14,591 nt of DNA from an uncultured Eubacteriales bacterium (GCA_900545815.1 URAM01000038.1:1-14591); one strand, 5' to 3'; positions 1 to 7,009 are shown, counted from the stretch's first letter. Program-made: numbers and translations. The notes: a model not told the origin generated them from the letters alone.

Positions 1-457
1 CCGGATAGAAACCGGGCATCTCGGCAGTCTCGCCGCCGATGAGGGCGCATTTGGACTGGCGGCAGCCATCAGCGATGCCGGTGACGATCTGTTCGATGCG
101 GCTGGGGATGTTCTTGCCGCAGGCGATGTAGTCCAGGAAAAACAAGGGCTTTGCGCCGCAGCAGATAATGTCATTGACGCACATGGCTACGCAGTCGATG
201 CCCACCGTGTCATGCTTGTCCAGCAGAAAGGCAATCTTCAGCTTGGTGCCCACGCCATCGGTGCCGGAGACCAGAATGGGACGGGTCATACCGGTCAGAT
301 TGGGGGCGAACTGGCCGCCGAAGTCACCGATGCCGCCCAGGACGCCATCAATGTAGGTGGACTGAACCAGGGGCTTGATCTTATCAACCACCTGATAGCC
401 GGCAGTCACGTCTACGCCAGCGGCGGCGTAGGAATCGGATTTACTGTTCTTATGCAA
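1..457 (-). CDS. purM: Phosphoribosylformylglycinamidine cyclo-ligase (AIR synthetase), 5' part only
   Basis: PurM closes the imidazole ring of FGAM with ATP to give AIR, the fifth step of cytosolic de novo purine synthesis. Only the first 152 residues are present; the family is about 340 residues, and the gene runs off the left edge. Visible family signatures are VDVTAGYQVVDKIKPL near residue 15, the glycine-rich GVLGGIGDFGG, SGTDGVGTKLKIA (nucleotide/phosphate-binding region), NDIICCGAKPLFFLDY and GGETAEMPGFY. The start is taken as TTG at 457-455, because GGAGGGG lies 6 bases upstream and the only in-frame ATGs are inside the conserved domain. It follows purC by 55 bases on the same strand, so it is the third gene of a purE-purC-purM operon. 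The reading is continuous with no frameshift. Confidence 0.95.
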   Translation of the reverse strand, partial: MHKNSKSDSYAAAGVDVTAGYQVVDKIKPLVQSTYIDGVLGGIGDFGGQFAPNLTGMTRPILVSGTDGVGTKLKIAFLLDKHDTVGIDCVAMCVNDIICCGAKPLFFLDYIACGKNIPSRIEQIVTGIADGCRQSKCALIGGETAEMPGFYP

Positions 458-512
458 AGGGATCCCCTCCTCAAAATTCTCGATCAAAACATCTCACTGG
501 ATTTTGTGGAAC

Positions 513-1226
513 TTATTTGTCGCCCATCAGACGGCGCATGACCTCCTGATAAGCGTCTTCCACACCGCCCATATCCCGACGGAAGCGGTCTTTGTCCAGC
601 TTTTCGTGGGTCACTTCGTCCCACAGACGGCAGGTGTCCGGGCTGATCTCATCGGCCAGCACGATCTTGCCGTCAGAGGTCTTGCCGAACTCCAGCTTGA
701 AGTCCACCAGGTCGATGCCCACGCTTTTCAGAAAGCCCTTGAGCAGGGTGTTGATGCGGAAAGCGTAGTTCTTGATGAGGTCGATCTCCTCCCAGGTAGC
801 CACCTTCAGCGCCACGGCATGGTAGGCGTTCATGAGGGGGTCGCCCAGGTCGTCATTCTTGTAGGAGAACTCGATGGTGGGGTCATCAAAGACGATGCCT
901 TCCTCCACCCCAAAGCGTTTGGCAAAGGAGCCGGCGGAGATGTTGCGGACGATGACTTCCAGAGGCACGATGGAGACCTTTTTCACGGCAGTCTCCCGTT
1001 CGGACAGCTCCTCGATGAGATGGGTGGGGATGCCCTCGGCTTCCAGCTTGCGCATCATGTGGTTGCTCATGCGGTTGTTGATGACACCTTTGCCGGCGAT
1101 GCTGCCCTTCTTGATGCCGTTGAATGCGGTGGCGTCGTCCTTGTAGTCTACGATGACCACATCGGGATCATCGGTTGCGAATACCTTCTTGGCCTTGCCT
1201 TCATAGATCTGTTCCAGCTTTTTCAT
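513..1226 (-). CDS. purC: Phosphoribosylaminoimidazole-succinocarboxamide synthase (SAICAR synthetase)
   Basis: PurC joins CAIR and aspartate using ATP to form SAICAR in purine synthesis. The 237-residue length is normal for the family. Signatures are YEGKAKKVF near the N-terminus (nucleotide-binding strand), DDATAFNG, KGVINNRMSNHMM, PLEVIVRNISAGSFAKR and the C-terminal DFKLEFG with LADEISPDTCRLWD (metal and substrate contacts). ATG at 1226 is preferred over an in-frame TTG two codons upstream: AGGA lies 9 bases before the ATG but only 3 before the TTG. It sits 62 bases after purE and 55 before purM, consistent with one transcript from the purE promoter. No terminator is visible in either gap. 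Confidence 0.97.
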   Translation of the reverse strand: MKKLEQIYEGKAKKVFATDDPDVVIVDYKDDATAFNGIKKGSIAGKGVINNRMSNHMMRKLEAEGIPTHLIEELSERETAVKKVSIVPLEVIVRNISAGSFAKRFGVEEGIVFDDPTIEFSYKNDDLGDPLMNAYHAVALKVATWEEIDLIKNYAFRINTLLKGFLKSVGIDLVDFKLEFGKTSDGKIVLADEISPDTCRLWDEVTHEKLDKDRFRRDMGGVEDAYQEVMRRLMGDK

Positions 1227-1288
1227 CTTCAATATTCCTCTCTTTCTGTGAGTTCAAGTTGTCGTTGGGATCAAAATAGGGGAGGGGG

Positions 1289-1786
1289 TCATTCCGCCAA
1301 CTCCCGTTGGAGCTTGGCGTCCTTTTCCAGGACAGTCTCCTCCATGTCGGACTTATAGGTGACCAGCTTGGCGTGGACTTCCGCATCGCTGATGGCCAGC
1401 ATCTGCGCAGCCAGGATGGCGGCATTGGCAGCGCCGTTGACGGCCACCGTGGCCACGGGCACGCCGCTGGGCATCTGCACCATGGAAAGCAGGCTGTCCA
1501 GCCCGCCCATCATAGATGTCTTGATGGGTACGCCGATGACCGGCAGGGTGGTGTAGGCGGCCAGGACGCCGCCCAGATGGGCTGCCTTGCCGGCGCCGGC
1601 GATGATGACGCCGAAGCCGTTGTCTACGGCTGCGGAGGCAAAGCGCTCTGCGGCGGCAGGGGTGCGGTGGGCGGAGATGATGTGTACCTCATAGGGGATG
1701 TCGAACTGCTTGAGCTTGTCCGCTGCCTCCATCATCACGCTCAGGTCGCTGTCGGAGCCCATGATGATTGCCACTTTTTTCGTCAT
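1289..1786 (-). CDS. purE: N5-carboxyaminoimidazole ribonucleotide mutase, class I PurE
   Basis: PurE class I converts N5-CAIR to CAIR. The protein is 165 residues, full length. It carries the phosphate-binding GSDSDLSVM near residue 10, ISAHRTP (catalytic His region), AGAGKAAHLGGVLAA, PVIGVP and the C-terminal VNGAANAAILAAQML. The start is the ATG at 1786, with GGAGG 8 bases upstream; the open frame extends further upstream but through the leader terminator, so longer starts are not credible. A purK-type N5-CAIR synthetase, usually the preceding enzyme, is not next to it here. It is the first structural gene behind a strong promoter (1965-1993), and a terminator (1817-1849) lies between promoter and start, so expression probably depends on read-through. 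Confidence 0.97.
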   Translation of the reverse strand: MTKKVAIIMGSDSDLSVMMEAADKLKQFDIPYEVHIISAHRTPAAAERFASAAVDNGFGVIIAGAGKAAHLGGVLAAYTTLPVIGVPIKTSMMGGLDSLLSMVQMPSGVPVATVAVNGAANAAILAAQMLAISDAEVHAKLVTYKSDMEETVLEKDAKLQRELAE

Positions 1787-1816
1787 TGCAAAAACCTCCA
1801 GTCTCAGGTTGGAAAT

Positions 1817-1849
1817 AAAAAACAGGCAGATTGGCACAATCTGCCTGTT
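1817..1849 (-). terminator. Intrinsic terminator in the purE leader (probable attenuator)
   Basis: On the minus strand a perfect 12-bp stem (AACAGGCAGATT / AATCTGCCTGTT) with a 5-base loop is followed directly by a T-run. It lies downstream of the purE promoter and about 30 bases upstream of the purE start, so it would end transcription before the operon unless it is disrupted. This placement is that of an attenuator. The only visible regulatory partner is the short ORF that ends at its 5' base. Confidence 0.85.
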
Positions 1850-1853
1850 CACG

Positions 1854-1934
1854 TCAGAACGGTATGGTATTCAGAATGGGAGCGCAGACCATCCAGTTGG
1901 AACCAGCGAAAATTGGCTGCTTGAAACAATTCAA
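1854..1934 (-). CDS. Possible 26-codon purE leader peptide
   Basis: A TTG at 1934 stands 7 bases after a strong Shine-Dalgarno sequence (GGGGAGGG, 1941-1948). It opens a 26-codon frame starting MNCFKQPIF and ending ILNTIPF, then TGA at 1856-1854. The stop is 5 bases before the terminator stem. A second frame, from ATT at 1935, would read 28 codons (after Met, ELFQAANFRWF) and stop at 1851-1849, exactly at the stem base. I do not recognise either peptide. There is no run of a single amino-acid codon, so it is not a classical amino-acid attenuator. The ribosome binding site is much better than expected by chance, but coding is unproven; an unknown structured leader RNA is the alternative. Confidence 0.4.
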   Translation of the reverse strand: MNCFKQPIFAGSNWMVCAPILNTIPF

Positions 1935-1964
1935 TGGTATCCCTCCCCTCTGGTTATACTTTTA

Positions 1965-1993
1965 ATAGTAGCGGAAAACGGCGGCATTTTCAA
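1965..1993 (-). promoter_or_regulatory. Sigma-A promoter of the purE operon
   Basis: Minus strand: -35 TTGAAA (1993-1988), 17-bp spacer, -10 TACTAT (1970-1965). Transcription would start near 1958, leaving a leader of about 170 bases before purE. No PurBox pair, guanine riboswitch core or ZTP riboswitch core was recognised in the leader. Confidence 0.8.
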
Positions 1994-2066
1994 GGGAAAT
2001 TGCCCTTTTGCAGGGAAGTTTGTACGCCTATACAATTTCCAGAGACCCCCTGCGAAAAACCTTGTC

Positions 2067-3167
2067 TCAATCCTCTATACGTTCTGCCAGGAAGCCGTTT
2101 AAGTCCATGAGCTGATTGGTTTTCTCGTACCGTCCCACCCAATCCGCCGCCGCACCGTAGCGCTTGCGCCGCTGCTGCGCCCAGTGATTGTGCTCCAGCA
2201 GGGCTTTTTCGCACTTGGCCATAAATTCCGCTGTGGAGTCCGCATTGTGGATCACATCGGGGAAGATGGGGTTGGCCAGACGCAGATGGAGCGCCACGAT
2301 GGGCTTGCCGGTGAGCAGGTAGGTGTAGATGCGGGAGGGGATGATGTCGTCCTCCGGATCGGTGGAGTGAACCAGATCGAAGCAGACATCGAACTGGTAC
2401 ACATAGTCCGGCAGCAGTGCCTGGGGACGACTGCCCAAGAAGTGGATGTTCTCCAACAGCTCTGCGTCCTCCAGATAGGGGTTTTGGGGGCTGTACTTGC
2501 CCAAAAAGACGAACTGCCAGTCCGGATGGGCGGCAGCAGCAGAGAGCACCGGATTCAGGTTCAGCCGGTGGTCTACTGCGCCCAGATACCCGAACACGGG
2601 TCCGCAGGTGCAGATAGGCTCAAAATCCGGCGGGATGGGCAGGCGCTCCTGCTCCATGGAGGCGTACAGCCCCGCATCAGTGCCCCAGGGGATCTGAGCG
2701 ATGTTGTCGTTGCACAGGGACAGCCGTTCCTCCAAGCCCTGGGAGGCGGTCAAGATGAGATCGGCCTGATAGGCCAGATTGCTCTCCAACGTCACCGGCA
2801 GGTGATGCCAGAACCGGTCGCAGTCGTAGATGAGCCCATGATGGGGGATGTCATCCAGCATCAGCGCCACCACCGGCGTACACGCCCACAGCAGCGGTTC
2901 CTCAAACCCGTTGCGTTCCATCTGCTGGTTGATCAGCTCAATGCCCCGCCGGATGGTGCGGGGGCGCAGATCCTGGCTGAACAGGGAGGCAGGGAGGGAG
3001 TAAACCGTGAGGTTGGGCAGCATATGGATGCCCTCGGAAGAAGCAGGCTGACCGATGGCAGGCTGGAAGAACAAGATCTCCATGTCCGGCAGATGGGTCA
3101 CCAGCCGTTGGGTGCGGAAGGGCGTGCTCTGCCAAGGCAGATACGAGATACAGATCATTTGTGCCAT
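2067..3167 (-). CDS. GT-B fold glycosyltransferase (GT4/TuaH-like)
   Basis: This is a 366-residue cytosolic glycosyltransferase, probably using a nucleotide sugar to build a cell-surface glycan; donor and acceptor cannot be told from the sequence. The N-terminal half has YDCDRFW (115-120) and a TASQGLEERL segment (140-149), which in related enzymes end the acceptor domain. The C-terminal half begins GYLGAVDHRLN (193-) with WQFVFLGKY, followed by NIHFLGSRPQALLPDYV and then IPSRIYTYLLTGKPIVAL (286-303), the donor-binding region of GT-B enzymes. The start is ATG at 3167 with GGGAGGG 7 bases upstream. It is monocistronic, with its own promoter, and its stop lies about 75 bases before the purE promoter. 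Closest style by memory is teichuronic-acid TuaH-like proteins, an inference only. Confidence 0.8.
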   Translation of the reverse strand: MAQMICISYLPWQSTPFRTQRLVTHLPDMEILFFQPAIGQPASSEGIHMLPNLTVYSLPASLFSQDLRPRTIRRGIELINQQMERNGFEEPLLWACTPVVALMLDDIPHHGLIYDCDRFWHHLPVTLESNLAYQADLILTASQGLEERLSLCNDNIAQIPWGTDAGLYASMEQERLPIPPDFEPICTCGPVFGYLGAVDHRLNLNPVLSAAAAHPDWQFVFLGKYSPQNPYLEDAELLENIHFLGSRPQALLPDYVYQFDVCFDLVHSTDPEDDIIPSRIYTYLLTGKPIVALHLRLANPIFPDVIHNADSTAEFMAKCEKALLEHNHWAQQRRKRYGAAADWVGRYEKTNQLMDLNGFLAERIED

Positions 3168-3205
3168 TTGCAAACCCTCCCATCTTAACGTAACAATCTT
3201 GTCAT

Positions 3206-3234
3206 ATTTTATTCCTATTTGAAACACTTTTCAA
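3206..3234 (-). promoter_or_regulatory. Sigma-A promoter of the glycosyltransferase gene
   Basis: Minus strand: -35 TTGAAA (3234-3229), 17-bp spacer, -10 TAAAAT (3211-3206), about 35-40 bases upstream of the ATG. The -35 hexamer is one arm of a perfect inverted repeat at 3219-3234. Confidence 0.75.
3219..3234. repeat. Inverted repeat overlapping the -35 box, possible operator
   Basis: TTGAAA-CACT-TTTCAA is a perfect 6-bp dyad with a 4-bp centre. It covers the -35 element and the first part of the spacer of the glycosyltransferase promoter, and is placed where a dimeric repressor could act. It may equally be chance in an AT-rich stretch. The rest of the 3235-3390 gap holds no gene that I can support and only a weak promoter candidate for the PAP2 gene (TAAAAT at 3266-3271). 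Confidence 0.4.
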
Positions 3235-3390
3235 GAAATGGGCGACAAAATTCACAAAAAAATAATAAAATCCCCCTTGCGCTCGCTCCCGCAATATGCA
3301 ACACTAGACAGCAGTCCCCCAGGCCGGAACAGACGGTGGAAAAACCGGAAAACTCTGTCAGGCCAGCGGGGGGAGATGGGAGGTTTTTCT

Positions 3391-3963
3391 TTGCTGGAGT
3401 CTATCTATCATATCGACCAAAGCATCATGCTCTGGCTCCAGGACACCGTCCGGAACCCGCTCCTGAGCAAGTTTCTGGTGCCCTTGACTGCCATCGGCTA
3501 CGCTGGCGTCTTGTGGATCATCCTCTCCGTTGTCATGCTTTTCTTTGGCAAGACCCGCAAGGTGGGCTGCATTTCGCTGCTGACTATGCTGGTGTGCTAC
3601 CTGTGCAACGACATCCTTCTCAAAGACCTGGTTCAGCGCCCGCGTCCCTTCTTAGACCTGCCTCAGCTCCAGGTCATCGAATCCAAACCCACCAGCTGGT
3701 CTTTTCCCTCCGGCCACGCTTGTTCCTCCTTTGCTGCCGCCAGTACCTACAGCAGGGGAGAGGAACCTCGATGGCTGAAAGGACTGTTTTGGTTCCTGGC
3801 CGTGGCCATGGCCTTCTCCCGTCCTTATGTAGGCGTCCATTACCCCTCTGATGTCCTGGTTGGCGCCTGCATGGGGTTATTGGGCAGCGCCCTCATGTGG
3901 CATTTTACCGGCAAGCCCTATGACCGCCTGACGGAGCGCATCGCACAGAAAAGACACGCATAA
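3391..3963 (+). CDS. PAP2-family membrane phosphatase
   Basis: This is a type 2 phosphatidic acid phosphatase family protein, a multi-pass membrane enzyme that removes phosphate from lipid phosphates or polyprenyl pyrophosphates (undecaprenyl-PP recycling is a typical role). All three catalytic motifs are present: KX6RP as KDLVQRPRP, PSGH in SFPSGHACSSF, and SRX5HX3D as SRPYVGVHYPSD. About 190 residues with five or six hydrophobic segments is normal. The start is uncertain: TTG at 3391 has GGGAGG 7 bases upstream and is preferred, while in-frame ATG at 3376 has a purine run abutting it and would add five residues. The frame is also open further upstream to 3238, but that part looks non-coding. 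It converges on the aspartokinase gene across a shared terminator. Confidence 0.92.
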   Translation: MLESIYHIDQSIMLWLQDTVRNPLLSKFLVPLTAIGYAGVLWIILSVVMLFFGKTRKVGCISLLTMLVCYLCNDILLKDLVQRPRPFLDLPQLQVIESKPTSWSFPSGHACSSFAAASTYSRGEEPRWLKGLFWFLAVAMAFSRPYVGVHYPSDVLVGACMGLLGSALMWHFTGKPYDRLTERIAQKRHA

Positions 3964-3970
3964 AAACAAC

Positions 3971-4006
3971 AAAGGCACGCAGCAACACAGCTGCGTGCCT
4001 TTTCTC
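3971..4006. terminator. Bidirectional intrinsic terminator between PAP2 gene and aspartokinase
   Basis: A perfect 13-bp stem (3971-3983 with 3990-4002) has a 6-base loop and a TTTT run on the plus side. On the minus side it is followed by an interrupted T-run (TTTGTTGTTTTTA). It lies between two convergent stop codons and can serve both. Confidence 0.88.
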
Positions 4007-4037
4007 ATCAACAAAATGCTTGCATTTTGTCGAAAAT

Positions 4038-5252
4038 TTAGCTCAGTGCAAAGAACTTGTCGTGGATAACCTGAACCGCACGATCTGCATCCGTCTCGTC
4101 CACCAGAACAGAGACCTTGATCTCACTGGTAGAGATCATGCTGATGTTGATGCCTGCGTCATACAGCGCCTCGAACATGGAAGCTGCCACACCGGGGTTG
4201 TTGATCATGCCGGCGCCTACGATGGAGACCTTGGCGATGCGGTCGTTGACCTCGATGGAATCGAAGCCCAGAGCCTCCTGATGCTCCTTCAGCAGCTGTT
4301 GTGCCGCTTCCACGTCCTTGCGGACGACGGTGAAGCTGATGTCCTTGCTCTCGTCACGGCCGATGGACTGCAAAATGATGTCCACGTTGATCTTTTCATT
4401 GGCCAGCAGGGAGAAGATCTTGAACGCCACACCAGGGCGATCCTGGAGGCCGACCAGAGCCAGTCTTGCTACGTCCTTGTCCTTGGCGACGCCGCTCACA
4501 TGAGATTTTTCCATATTTTTCACAACCTCCTTCACGATGGTGCCGGGATGACCGGTGAAGCTGGACAGCACTTCCAGATTCACATGATACCGCTTCGCCA
4601 TTTCCACGCTGCGGTTGTGGAGCACCTTGGCACCCAGCGTAGCCAGCTCCAGCATTTCGTCATAAGTGATTTGATCGATCTTCTTCGCCGTGGGCACCTT
4701 GTTGGGGTCAGCGGTGTAAACGCCGTCCACATCGGTGTAGATCTGGCACTTGTCTGCCCGCAGCGCCGCAGCCAGCGCCACGGCGGAGGTGTCGCTGCCG
4801 CCGCGCCCCAGCGTGGTCACGTCCTCCCACTTGTTGATGCCCTGGAAGCCGGTGAAGATGACGATGCGATGCTGATCCAGCTCATTCTGGATGCGGTCAG
4901 TCTCGATCTTCTTGATGCGGGCGTTGCCGTAGGTGGAGTTGGTCTTGAACCCCACCTGCCAGGCGTTGAGAGAGACCACGGGAAAGCCCATGCTCTGGAT
5001 CATCATGGCACACAGTGCCACACTCTGCTGTTCACCGGTGGACAGCAGCTGATCCAGCTCCCGCTTGGATGCCTTGGGATTGTATTGCTCCGCCATAGCC
5101 AGCAGCTTGTCGGTGGTTTTCCCCTGGGCGGAGAGGACGACGACCACATCGTTGCCCGCCTTGTAGGTGTCGGTGATGATACCGGCCACATGGCGGACAC
5201 GATCGACGTCGGCGACGGAAGAACCGCCAAATTTTTGTACGATCAATGCCAT
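4038..5252 (-). CDS. Aspartate kinase with two C-terminal ACT domains
   Basis: Phosphorylates L-aspartate, the first step towards lysine (and diaminopimelate for the wall), threonine and methionine. 404 residues, close to the ~408 of monofunctional LysC-type enzymes. The kinase domain shows KFGGSSV (7-13), GRGGSDTSAVALAAAL (149-164) and YTDVDGVYTADP (172-183). Two ACT modules follow: GLQDRPGVAFKIFSLL with NVDIILQS near 268-296, and SIVGAGMINNPGVAASMF near 345. This layout is typical of feedback-inhibited enzymes; the effector (Lys, Thr or both) cannot be read from sequence. ATG at 5252 is the only start consistent with the domain; a GGGGGG run about 11 bases upstream is a weak ribosome site, so translation may depend on hom. 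It is the last gene of the pheB-hom-aspartokinase set, 85 bases after hom. Confidence 0.96.
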   Translation of the reverse strand: MALIVQKFGGSSVADVDRVRHVAGIITDTYKAGNDVVVVLSAQGKTTDKLLAMAEQYNPKASKRELDQLLSTGEQQSVALCAMMIQSMGFPVVSLNAWQVGFKTNSTYGNARIKKIETDRIQNELDQHRIVIFTGFQGINKWEDVTTLGRGGSDTSAVALAAALRADKCQIYTDVDGVYTADPNKVPTAKKIDQITYDEMLELATLGAKVLHNRSVEMAKRYHVNLEVLSSFTGHPGTIVKEVVKNMEKSHVSGVAKDKDVARLALVGLQDRPGVAFKIFSLLANEKINVDIILQSIGRDESKDISFTVVRKDVEAAQQLLKEHQEALGFDSIEVNDRIAKVSIVGAGMINNPGVAASMFEALYDAGINISMISTSEIKVSVLVDETDADRAVQVIHDKFFALS

Positions 5253-5283
5253 ATGAGATGTAACCCCCCAAAATATCTTCAAA

Positions 5284-5304
5284 GAGCGTTTGGAGTATAC
5301 GCTC
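5284..5304. repeat. Hairpin in the hom-aspartokinase gap
   Basis: A perfect 6-bp inverted repeat (GAGCGT / ACGCTC, 9-base loop) sits about 35 bases after the hom stop and 30 before the aspartokinase start. There is no real T-run, so it is not a convincing terminator; a processing or stability element is possible. Confidence 0.35.
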
Positions 5305-5337
5305 CCCTTCAGTTTATGTCAGAACCCGGCGATTGCC

Positions 5338-6540
5338 TCAATCCAGCACCCGATACAGTGCCTTCACATCCAGCTCCTTCAGCCGATCCTGGATCTGGCC
5401 GATGGTCAGCGCCTCATCGGAGATGAACGCAGACTCGCCATCGTTGGCGTCCCCATTGCGCAGGCGGGTAGCCCCGTCTGCGAAGAAGTCGCCAGCCACC
5501 CGAAAATACCACCGGCTGGTCAGATCAGCAGGGGAGTAGACGGTATCCTCGCCGCCAGGCCCCCAGCTCAGAGGCTTCTTGTTGCCCTTGCTCTTGACGA
5601 TGTCCATGATGTCTGCCACCACAGCGGAAGCGGTGGGCAGCTTGCCCGCCCCACGGCCGTAGAACATCACGTCACCGATGGAGTCACCGGTGACCTGGAT
5701 GGCGTTGAACACGTCCTCCACGTTGGCCAGGGGGGATTCCTCATGCACCAGATGGGGCGCTACGAAAGCGCACACCTTTCCGTCCGACTCTCGGCGGATG
5801 CTCCGGCCCAGCAGCTTGATCTTGTAGCCGCCGCTGCGGGCGTAGGCCACATCGGAGAGGGTGATGTGGGTGATGCCCTCGGTGGGCACCTGTTCGGGGT
5901 AGATGTGCCGGCCAAAGCCCAGAGAGGACAGGATGCAGATCTTCCGGCAGGCGTCATGGCCTTCGATGTCGGCGGTGGGGTCTGCTTCTGCGTAGCCCTT
6001 TTCCTGGGCTTCCTTCAGGGCGTCGTCAAAGGACAGGCCGCCTCGGATCATTCGGGTCAGGATGTAGTTGGTGGTGCCGTTCAAAATACCCACGATCTCG
6101 GACAGCTCGTTGGCAGCCAGACAGCTGCTCATGGGCCGCAGGATGGGGATGCCGCCGCCCACACTGGCTTCAAAGAGGAAGGAGCAGCCCTTCTCCTTGG
6201 CGATCTGGAGCAGCTCATAGCCGTAAGCGGCCACCAATTCTTTGTTGGAGGTGACCACATGCTTGCCGGCGTTCAGCGCCCGACGGGCGTAGTCCAGAGC
6301 CACGGTGGTGCCGCCAATGCACTCGGCCACCACCCGTACTTCGGGGTCATGCTCGATGATGGAGAAATCCTGAACGATCTTATCTTCAAAGGGGTCGCCG
6401 GGATAGTCCCGACGGGTGAGGATGTACTTGACCTCCACTGGATTGTCCACCCGCTGGGAAATGTGGGCGCCGTTCTTGTGCAGGATCTCTGCCACGCCGC
6501 CGCCCACGGTGCCGTACCCTAAAATTGCAACTTTTACCAT
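5338..6540 (-). CDS. hom: Homoserine dehydrogenase
   Basis: Reduces aspartate-4-semialdehyde to homoserine with NAD(P)H, at the branch to threonine and methionine. 400 residues. The N-terminal Rossmann motif is GYGTVGGGVAEIL (8-20). The catalytic region has EASVGGGIPIL, NGTTNYILTRM and EADPTADIEGHDACRKI with SSLGFG, all typical. The C-terminal part (WYFRVAGD to LKELDVKALYRVLD) aligns in outline to the ACT domain of long Hom enzymes such as B. subtilis Hom (433 residues). It is shorter and lacks the usual PGV/GVLA helix start, so the ACT domain looks degenerate. The start is ATG at 6540 with GAGGTG about 5 bases upstream. It lies 28 bases after pheB and shares the promoter at 7079-7107. Confidence 0.96.
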   Translation of the reverse strand: MVKVAILGYGTVGGGVAEILHKNGAHISQRVDNPVEVKYILTRRDYPGDPFEDKIVQDFSIIEHDPEVRVVAECIGGTTVALDYARRALNAGKHVVTSNKELVAAYGYELLQIAKEKGCSFLFEASVGGGIPILRPMSSCLAANELSEIVGILNGTTNYILTRMIRGGLSFDDALKEAQEKGYAEADPTADIEGHDACRKICILSSLGFGRHIYPEQVPTEGITHITLSDVAYARSGGYKIKLLGRSIRRESDGKVCAFVAPHLVHEESPLANVEDVFNAIQVTGDSIGDVMFYGRGAGKLPTASAVVADIMDIVKSKGNKKPLSWGPGGEDTVYSPADLTSRWYFRVAGDFFADGATRLRNGDANDGESAFISDEALTIGQIQDRLKELDVKALYRVLD

Positions 6541-6568
6541 AGTAACACCTCAATCTGCCACGAAACTG

Positions 6569-7009
6569 TTAACCGGCCAACACTTCAAAGGTGATGACCC
6601 CGTAAAGATGTTCCACACTGTGAACCAGTTCTTCCAAGGTGGTGGTCAGATTGGAGGTCTCCGCCGACAGGGTGACCGCTGCCACGCCGCCGGTGGGGAT
6701 GGACTGGTTGATGGTGAGGATATTGCCGCCGGAGGCGGCGAAGGATGCGAGAATGGACGAGAGCACGCCCGGTTCATCCTTCAGCAGCACTTGGAAGGTG
6801 ACGATATGACCGTTGAGCATATCGTTGAAGGGGCGAATGGCGTCCTTGTACTTATAGAATGCGCTGCGGCTGATGCCCACCTTCAGGGTGGCTTCGTTGA
6901 CCGTGTCCGCTTCCCGCAGTTCCAAGATGCGTTTGGCTTCTGCCACTTTCAAGAAGATGTCGGGAAGCGCAGTGGCTTCCACGATGAAATATTTAGGTGT
7001 AGGAGACAT
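6569..7009 (-). CDS. pheB: UPF0735 family ACT-domain protein (PheB-like)
   Basis: A 146-residue protein of the PheB/UPF0735 family, usually about 145-150 residues. The N-terminal half has KVAEAKRILELREADTV and then a helix-turn-helix-like segment, VNEATLKVGISRSAFYKYKD (about 38-57). The C-terminal half is an ACT domain, with HIVTFQVLLKDEPGVLSSIL followed by GNILTINQSIPTGGVAAVTLS. In Bacillus the homologue lies beside pheA; in Clostridia it commonly precedes hom, as here. The role is probably amino-acid sensing or regulation, but it is not experimentally settled. The start is ATG at 7009; the nearest AAGGA is about 12 bases upstream, a loose ribosome site. It is the first gene of the aspartate-family operon. 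Confidence 0.9.
   Translation of the reverse strand: MSPTPKYFIVEATALPDIFLKVAEAKRILELREADTVNEATLKVGISRSAFYKYKDAIRPFNDMLNGHIVTFQVLLKDEPGVLSSILASFAASGGNILTINQSIPTGGVAAVTLSAETSNLTTTLEELVHSVEHLYGVITFEVLAG

Noticed and set aside
1787..1960. Known purine-related riboswitch (guanine, ZTP/pfl, PRPP-ykkC) or T-box in the purE leader
   Set aside because: None of the conserved core sequences of these classes could be found by eye; only the terminator and the short ORF are supported. A covariance-model search would settle it.
2184..3188. 334-residue open frame on the plus strand opposite the glycosyltransferase
   Set aside because: Antisense shadow of a gene with intact GT-B signatures.
4020..5426. 468-residue open frame on the plus strand opposite aspartokinase
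   Set aside because: It mirrors a clear aspartokinase/ACT gene, has His/Gln/Val-rich composition typical of an antisense shadow, and no ribosome site or motif.
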